Position numbers and translations under genes: made by a program. The notes under the pieces are model-generated. The model was given only the letters and a program-made list of their open reading frames with translations. It was not told the DNA's origin and ran no database searches. 64,000 nt of DNA from Symsagittifera roscoffensis (Eukaryota > Xenacoelomorpha > Acoela > Convolutidae). Below, in pieces: positions 48,901-57,900 of the stretch. Position 1 is the first letter of the stretch, and each line of letters opens with the position of its first letter. The stretch is from contig NC_087065.1 of assembly GCF_963678635.1 (NCBI RefSeq), forward strand, positions 62,708,754-62,772,753. Reading direction: 5' to 3'.

Positions 48901-51900
48901 GTGTAATTGCTACTTGATCCTCCTGTAGCCGCAGCATTAGTCTTTTGAAATGCCATTGTGGTTAACTCGCTATGTTCGAATTTTATAGCCCTTTTTAGAA
49001 CTTCCTCTGGATTCAGAGTTTCGAATGTCAACGTGTCCTGCAATGTCATGTTTTTCATTTTCGAAATGAACAAGTCTCGCACTATTTCATTTTCCAATGT
49101 CCCCAGTTCTTAACGAGCAGCTTGAGCAGTTAATGCTGCGTGGAATGATTCTAGAGATTCTCCAGATTCTTGCATTCTCGTAAATAACTTGTATCTTTCG
49201 TATGTTACACATTTTACCTTTTGAAATGAGACTTCTGCCAACTCTGTTATTTCTCTGAACGTCATTTTCGATATTTCTGCGTGCGGATTCTTTTGTAGGA
49301 ATCTCTTCTTTCCCTCTGTGCCCAAAGATAGAAATAATCGTGACACCAGTTTCTTTTGTACTTCGTTGTAGAAGACATTGTGTCCGACTCGTGGGCCTCT
49401 TGTTTTTCTTTCTTCGTTCTCCAATACTACTCTGTCTCTTGCTAATTTATCTCTAAGGATCCTAGCGTTTCTCGCATCTTCGTTCTCCCCTTCCCTGGGC
49501 GTTTCCGGGCGTGGTGGTGGTTCCTCTAATATGTCTTTTGGTTCTTCCAAAATAATCTCTGGGTTCACATTTTCTTTGACCGTAACCGCCATGAGAAATT
49601 GTTCGAACCAAATTTTGAATTGCCACGGAGGGTCTAGATTCGCTGATGCCCAAAATACCGGAATTCCCATATCCGTTCTGTTGTCTTGAGCTGCGAATCC
49701 TGCTGGCTGCGCCATGTGATATGCGTTGCGATATCAATTGAAAACAAGTTGTAATTCAATACTGTAGTCTGAATATTGAATTTAGATTTTCTCTTTTCTT
49801 GGTTTCTTATGTACTGAGAGATAGATCATTGTTAAGTACTCTGATCTCTCGCTTAATCTCAGTGTCAACACTTACGTATGACCTTGAGAATACCATAAAA
49901 TAATGATTGAGCACCAGAGGTTAGATGTACATACGTATAATAAATACTGCTACTGCAGTAGCGGTATGACAGGCACACAGCATCCGCCCCTTACTCTCTT
50001 CATATCCCGTCTCTCCAGTCTAGGTTTTTAAAAATTAAATGTCGCCCCTATGTGGCCCATTCAAAACCTACTTTTAGGTCAAAGTTATACTGTTTTTTTA
50101 AAGTAACAACTATATGGGTCAATGTTTATAATAGTTAAGTTTCGATCATTCGCAGCAGTTTATTCAATTTGCAGAAAGTTCGCGCAATTTCAAGTGTGAT
50201 TACAAAACTAATTTTCAGAAAAAAGCTCCAGTGAACTTCAATTTTCTGCCGCTACATGAGCATTTACGATAAAGTTTTTGAAGTTCAAAAATTGTTTATT
50301 CAAGTATGCTCATTTTTTAAAATTCATGTAAAGTTAGCGAAATGCAAAGTTTTTCTCATACCCTTTTTTGACCGTCACTTGGGCTTTTTGAAGTGTCGTT
50401 TCTGGTGGCTGTCATTTCCAGGTAACTGTCAAAAAAGGGTATGAAATGAGTGTGTCATCTTTTTAGATACCTAATCAGTACTTCATGTCTTTTAGGTTGC
50501 CACTTCCTGACGCTGATGTGAGCAGAGGCCATGCTGTTAATCAGCTGGACCGGGAGCAGTACAGGATGAGGAGGAAGCAGCTGACATTTATCGCCGACTC
50601 CGCCTTCCAACTGAGAGAAACATGCACTGACTTGGAGGAGGCGGTGGAGGAACTCAAGACATACCTGGCTTCCATCCGCTCTATGTGCTTTGAGGTGTTT
50701 ATCCAAAAATTTCCAAAAATTTTGGGAAGCGAAACTTAATCAAGAAATTTTCAACGTATTTTAGCACCAATAGGTTTTTTCAGTTTCTTCAGTTTTTGTT
50801 TAAATTGTTCGAGTTGAAATTTATTGTGATACTGGCTACCAAATTGGGATCTACTTAACAATCCCCCACCCTATTGTACCTACTAAAGAATCTCCCCCCT
50901 TTCAAGAAAGGGGGGGGGGGGAGATTGTTAAGTTGATCCCTGGGGACCTACTTAACAATCCCCCCCTATTGTACCAACTAAAGAATCTCCCCCCTTTCTT
51001 GAAAGGGGGGGGAGAGATTGTTAAGTAGATTAGATCCGCAAATTGCCTATATATTTGGTCCTCGTGATATGTTTTGAATTACCAGTATAACCTAACAGCC
51101 AGACGACTTAAGCAAAGTGGTGAACAAGCTTTTTTTCATGATGGGGATCCAAAAATTGGCTATAAAAGAGACCTTTCAAATGGTCGACTATAGTTCCCAC
51201 GTTCCTATTCTTTTTAATGTGGTTTCTGTTGTGTTCTTTTGCAGCCTCAGAACAGCGTTCCTGACGTGGTGATTTGGATGATATCAGGTGAGAAGAGGGT
51301 GGCCTATTTGAGGATCCCCGCCTACGACGTCCTCTACTCTGACTGGGAGTGGGGCAGAGGCAGGCACTGCGGCACCAAACAAACCATCTTTCTCAAGGTA
51401 CCACAATCCAGCAACAACTACAACATAAATCAGAACAAAACTGAACTAATTTCAGCGACATTATTTGATTAGTTTTAGTTTTGCTCTGTACACACGCGAG
51501 CTTGCAAGTATTGTTCTAACACGAACCCACTTTTTCAAGCTAACTCGCAAATAAAAGTGCTCATTTGGTGGCACTTTTGCTGCTGAGTATTGACAATTAA
51601 TTATCATCTGTTCTAACTGCTTTACTGGTAGCTAGTTTGTGTACGCTCAAGCGAGCATGTCAGAAATAGGAGGACGTGAAACTCAGAATCTCGAGTTCTG
51701 GGGGTCGATTCCGGAACATTTCCTTATTTCAATTTTTAAAGCAACATTTTGCCGTATTCTTGATTGTGTTTGCGAAATGTAGCTTCGCCTCTGTGTAAAT
51801 AAGTTTCATTCTAGTATAATCCTCTGCTTTGCTCCAACGCAATTTTCATTGATACTCTTGTTGTTAGTTTTTTTTGTTTCCATTGGCAATGTTTTTGTGG

Positions 51901-54900
51901 GAATTTTGCATTACTGTATTACAATCAGGAAAAATTAAACTAATTTGACTAACAGTCAACGTATTGAACCATCATCTTGGTTTTGCCACGTCGTTTGCAA
52001 CCCTCTGATTTTTTCTTCTATACTGAATTTGCTCTCATTGCACATATCGCCATTGTGCATGTCTCGAAGTGTTGCAAAGCTGGCATGTTGATGTGAAATT
52101 TGGAAAACTGATCGTATCTATAATTTCATGAAATAAATAAAATCATAGTTTTTAACCATCGTTGGTGTGTTGTGATGTTAGTTCCCTGGAGTGGACTTGG
52201 ATGAGGAGCAGCGGACTAAGATCAGCGCCGAGGTCAGACTGAGATTGTGGCTGGGTCTGGAGAGTCAGAGTCCCAAGTGGCACACCATCCACACAGACGC
52301 AGACGTCCAGGTCTTCGGAGAAACGGTGAGCTCTACCTGCATTTATCGCAAATTCAACAAGTTTTCGTCATCTTTACGCGTGAATGTATTTCAATCGAAA
52401 CAAGTCAGAACAAAAACTTGCGAAATACTCATTTTTTGGTTCTAAAAATTGGCCGACTAATGGGCTGGAATTTTTTCCCTTGTTTTGTCGATTTATGCAG
52501 TCACTTCAAAGATTATTTTAAAAGCAGCTTCTGATTGCAAAGTGTTTGTTCAGTACGAGAACCAGGTGTCTCTTTTCGGCAATTGGACCACTACTGGACT
52601 CACTCGACCAGAGTTCTCTGATGAACACGGCCATTACAAACTACAGAAGGAGAAATTTGTGGCACCTCGTGGGTGGCAGTGGGCCGGCGATTGGTTTATC
52701 TCACCTGAAGCCAGTCACTCCTTCGACACAGACGCTCACCATGTGAAGTTCCTGGAGGACATCTTTGAGAATGAGAGTCGCAACCCGGGAGGCAAGTGGG
52801 GACCCTCTCCTCACGCTTTAACTGATGTGGTATGTTTTCTGCAGTTAGTTCGAACTGAAAACAGCGAACAAAATGATTAATTTAACAAGCGTAACCGGTT
52901 GCTGAGCAAGAAGCACAGAATTATCCGATCATATTCTTGAAAAAATGTATATATATAAAACAAATTAAATTAGTGTCGTCTTTGTGCGTGGTCTGATGAA
53001 AGGGTACGAAAGATAGCCTGTAACTTTGATATCTTCGAAAGTCATTGTAAAATAGGCATACCGAACAACACTTTTCCTCAAAAGTGACAAAAAAAACGTT
53101 TCCAACTATTTGTCATTTTCTTTTGCAGTTTTTTTTGCAATTTTGAAGCTTTTTATTCCAAAGATGGCGCTAAAAAATTTTGAAAACTAATTTTACTGGA
53201 GTAAAATTGAGTTTTCAAGTCTTTATAGAAATTTCTTGGCTTATCGTTCTATCCTAGGCCGGCCTGCTCACTTGCTTTTATCATTCAAAATTAGACTAAA
53301 TTTCAGATATATCACACCGCTTTTTCTCAGCCCTGAAAAAAATTTTCAATTTTTTTAAACTGACCGAATCACGACTGAAAGAGGATTACTATGATATAAC
53401 AGTCCGCCCACTTCGTTGAAGATTTGTGCTACCTGATTTTGCGTGGAAAACAAAAAAAAAGAAAAAACTAGAATAGAAGCGATAAACTTAAAAACATCTG
53501 ACCGACGTTTTCTTTCCAAAATAATGTAAGCAATGAAACCTAAAAAACATACAAGGACAGCCGGCTACTGCTCAAGTAGCACAGAATGCTCCGATCATAG
53601 ACTTGAAAAAAAATACAAAAATGTTTTCTCAAATTGATGTCGTTTTTTTCTGCATGTTGTGATAAAACAACTCAACGAAAAAAATCGAACTTAGGCATAT
53701 TTGAGAGTCATAGTAAATAGGTCAATTGGAAAACAGTTTAGAAGAAAAATGACTAGAAAAACGAAAAAAAATTGAAAACATTTTCAAAAGTTTATCAATT
53801 TTTTTTTTTGAATTTTCACGTTTTTGATTTCCAAAATTGCGTTAGAAAACTCTAAAGACTACCTTTAGTTAAGTAAAACTAAATTTTCACGCCTTAGATT
53901 AAGCTTAAATAAGCTATTGTAATTACTAACTACCTAACTAATTAGCTCGAAATTAGACCAAAAATCAAAAATTTCAAAATGGTTTTTCTTGACACAAAGA
54001 AAATTTTTTGGAAAACTTAATGTCGTTCGAATCACGACTGAAAAGGCTTTTGTATGATATATCACTAACCCTGTCCGATGATTATTTTTGGCAGCTGATT
54101 TTGCGTGGAAAACAAAAAGCCAAAAAAAAACAAAAATAAAAGACATCCGAATACAAAGTTCCTCCCCATTTTCAATGGTCGGAACAACAATCTAGTATCG
54201 TATATCAAGCTGTATTGGAAAATGTCCAGAACACTTTTCTCGTTACAAAGAAAACAGTTCAAACTTGTGGAGCGGTAAAAAGTGGAGAAATTTGCCAGTA
54301 TTTGACAGAAGAAAGTATCATTTTTTGGGAATTTTCAAACCCCCAGAATTTTACAAAAAATAATCGGAGGTGAAATATTTGTTTTACATTTGAACTCAGG
54401 AAGTCGATATCTTCAATGAGGTATAAAAAATTTTTGTTGAAAAATATTGTTCCGATCGGTGAAAATTGACTGATTAAAAAAAAACCACACCGAGCATAAA
54501 TATTTCGTTTTCTTCGAAAATCGGAACAATTAGTACGACCAATTAAGGTTGCCTCAACTCAATTGGGAACAGGATAATTCGGAACAGGTTTTTGTAGTGC
54601 AGGATAATTCATCGCGCATAAATAATTAGTCTTTCCATGTCATAAGTAAGATCTTCTCAGTTTGCATGAATTAGTCCAGAGCATGGCCCGATAGCTTTAC
54701 AAAAAATGATTTTGAGTAAACTAACCTTTAAATTTTGATTTGAAGGAGTCAATTTTTTCAATCGGGTATAATTTTTGTTTGATAAAACTTATTTAATCGA
54801 TCGCCGAAATTTTACTGAACTAATACCACCTCAAGCAAAAAATATTCCGTCACTTTCTTCGAAATTCGGGATTATAACCATAGCTATCCACAGCTTAATT

Positions 54901-57900
54901 AACCTATAAATTAACCGCGATTAACCGTGATTAACTTATGAACATTTATCAAAACTGAAATATGATATATCAATCGACTTTGTTTCTGGAACCTGATTTG
55001 AATGGTGAAAACAGGGAGTGCGGTGAAGTGGCTAACTCTCCGCCTCTCAGTGGAAAAGTCGGTCGTGCAAAATTGTCTGATGAACTTGTTATGATCGCCA
55101 TAATATTTTTCTGCGATTGAAAAATTGGAAACTGGCAAAAAAGAAGCGACAGAAAACATTGATCAGTCATCTTTGTTGAAAAGAACTAATCGTTTACTTG
55201 ATTGGGAGGCCTTTTCTCAGCTGATAAATTCCGAGAATTTGTTCACTGACTCACTGAGTAAATTTGTCGTATAACTTCAGGAGATCGTCTTTTGAATATT
55301 TCAAATGAAAATTGTCCGCTTGTTTCGAAAATAAAATTATTGTTGGTATATTGTGAGTATTTTGTTGTGAGTAATTTGTTGTGAGTAATTTGTGGTTGTG
55401 TTTGTGGAATAGCGTAATGACCCCATTGCAGTGGCGTCGCGTGATGCGATCCAGTGTCCGGAGGGGTGGGAGTGGGACGAGGATTGGCGACTGGACCTGA
55501 ACAGAGCTGTGGATGACGAGGGATGGGAGTACTGCGTTGAAGCCACTGTTGGAAACTACAGGTGAAAAGATGTCCCCAGTTCCCCTCGACTCAAATAAAA
55601 CATTGTTAATTTGGTATCAGCATTAGCCTTGTTAATTTGGTATTCTTAAACCAAAGTCTTGCATGTCAAAAGATTCTATTAACTAAAATCGCCCAAACCA
55701 TAAGATTTCAGGGATGTTTTTTAGCTATAAGAGTTCATTTGGGCTTTCTCTATCAATCTACAGACATTATGTAATTTAACGCGGTGGCCAGGCGTGTTCC
55801 CAACTATCTCAGTGAGCGAAAAAAAATTATGCTAACATAAGATTCAAACTAATCTGAATTAGCTAACATAAGATTCAAACTTCTCCTTGTGATATTCGGG
55901 AACACGCTCAATAGAATAGGTTTTAAACGAATATTCTTAGTTTAAGTGGTTTCTCCAAAGCGCACTTCCGCTTTACCGAGGAGCAAATCGATTGAACTTT
56001 AAGAGAAACCATATTTGTGGATAATTTGAGCCAACTTCAGATATCATTTTGCTTGCGCGCTTTTGTAGCCCGGCGGAGAAGACGTACCATCTATGTAGAA
56101 GGAGGAGGTGGGTCAGAGGCAGGAGCAGATCCGATCAACTCACCGTCCAATCGGGCACCGTCACGGCCCAAGTTAGTACATCACTATCTTAACTTATCAC
56201 TTTTAAACTATATTCATTATTGCTGAAAACTTAAAATATGCAGTTTTTGGTCGAATTGAACAATTAGCTAAAACTAGAACCGCAAGTTATTGGACACGCA
56301 TGCTAAACGATGCATTCCAACCAACATGTAGGGTTGCGGTAGTTGGAAAATTACATTAGGCTATTCGATTGTTTAAGCAGGCTCGTCTAGTCTTGATTAC
56401 TTTTTTTGCGAATCAAAGGGAGCAACAAAATTGAACTTTTTCTCCATCTGTGGAAATGGTTGTGAAAAATTATTGGCTTTTTTGGATTGGCAGCATAGCA
56501 ATGCCCAAAAATGATTCTAAGCGTTCTTTTATATGAGCGATCATAATTACCTTGATGAACAAACTGATTACACGTCAACACATTTCATTTCTTTGATTAA
56601 ATCAATTTCAAATTTTAAAATTATACCTCAGATCGCCTAAGATTGTGGTCGGTTTCTTAAATGAAAAGTTAAACTTTCCGCAGGACGCAGGTGGCAATTT
56701 TACATCGAACCTGATTCGTTGGGGCTCGATGTTGTCTGTGAGCAACCAAGCTGGTTCAAGGAAAACTACGGAGGTAAATTAAGCCCACGCGGGAAGCGGC
56801 GTTCAAAATTTTTTGTGAATTTTCCCAATTTCCGATTGAATTTTCCCAATTTTCTGTTCGATGCTGTTCCTAAATCCATGATCCCTGACTGAAATTGTTG
56901 CGTCTGTAATTGATGATGAAACCATGTGATTGTGAAACCTAATTGACTTTTTAACGGAAAACGGACAAATAGAAGGGACTTTTCTTAGGCAGTCACTGCT
57001 TTTGGTTCCGACTTTCGAAGAAAAAGCCGAGTATTTATGCTTGGAGTGTTTTTTATTCAGTCAGTTTTTGACCATTTAGCTAAGCGTTTTTGACCAAAAC
57101 TATTTATGCCATGTGTATGCGAGAGATATTAGATATTATTGTCTGGAGCTCAAATATTTTCGATAAATTTACCTGTGATTTTTTTTCAATAAAGTTATGG
57201 GGGTTTTAAAATCGCTTATTTGGCGACCTTGGTTTAATTAACGCGGGGGACTAAGGAATTTGGACTACAAGCAAATTAGACGCGACCAAAAATGAATTTA
57301 TAATTAGAATTATAAAAGGTAAATGTTTTTTATCATGTTTTTTAAGTGCGTTTACTGAGTACAATTAAATTTCGTTCCAGCTTTCTTAAAAAACAATCAA
57401 TTGTCCACATGGGGAAGTTTTTCAATTTTTGCATTTCAAAATTTTTTAAATAATATTCAGATTAATGTTTTATATATCAATTATAATTAAAATTTTGATA
57501 TACCATGAGGTTATATACTCTTCTCGTATTTGTCAGTTTTTTTAAAGCAGTTAGTCTTGTGAGCCCTTGTTCTTCGTCCAAAAGTTTAGTTTTGCAAAAA
57601 ATAATGTCTAAACTCCGTTTTTGTAGCCGTCTATTTTTTTTTCTGTCTAAGTTACTGTCACCCTAACGGGGTATATATTGTGTTCTTATAACACACGTAA
57701 GCGGTGAGTTATTGCTTCCAATTTGAGTTGAGGCGAGTCATTTGGTTTTATTATTTAGAAGCTTTTATTATTAGCCGCTGTTTGACATCATTTATAGTTG
57801 AAAATCACTTTCAGTGCCAAATCATATCAAAAAATTACGGATCTACGTAACAATTGCCGTCCCTTTGTTTTCTGCTTAAGAAACTCCGCCCCAATAAATA

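Larger units (their letters stand above)
42766..49971 (-). mobile_element. complete Ty3/gypsy-type LTR retrotransposon, antisense in ferlin intron 15
   Basis: 7,206 bp: 5' LTR (49715-49971), primer-binding site, gag with CCHC knuckles, protease, reverse transcriptase, RNase H, integrase, polypurine tract and 3' LTR (42766-43022), all reading on the minus strand. PR-RT-RH-IN order defines Ty3/gypsy. A serine-tRNA primer site and 5-bp duplication are compatible with the Mag-like branch (inference). No env-like gene. The LTRs show one visible difference in 257 bases, so insertion is recent. The frame is interrupted three times (49110, 48844-48852, 46823-46829), so this copy may not be active, unless those sites are recoded. 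Confidence 0.95.

Noticed and set aside
55562-56068. A conserved DysF mini-exon between exon 20 and the Arg-cluster exon
   Set aside because: I looked for the expected short Trp/Lys/His segment with flanking AG/GT in phase 2 to phase 1 and could not support any one candidate (stretches near 55792, 55940 and 56031 were considered).
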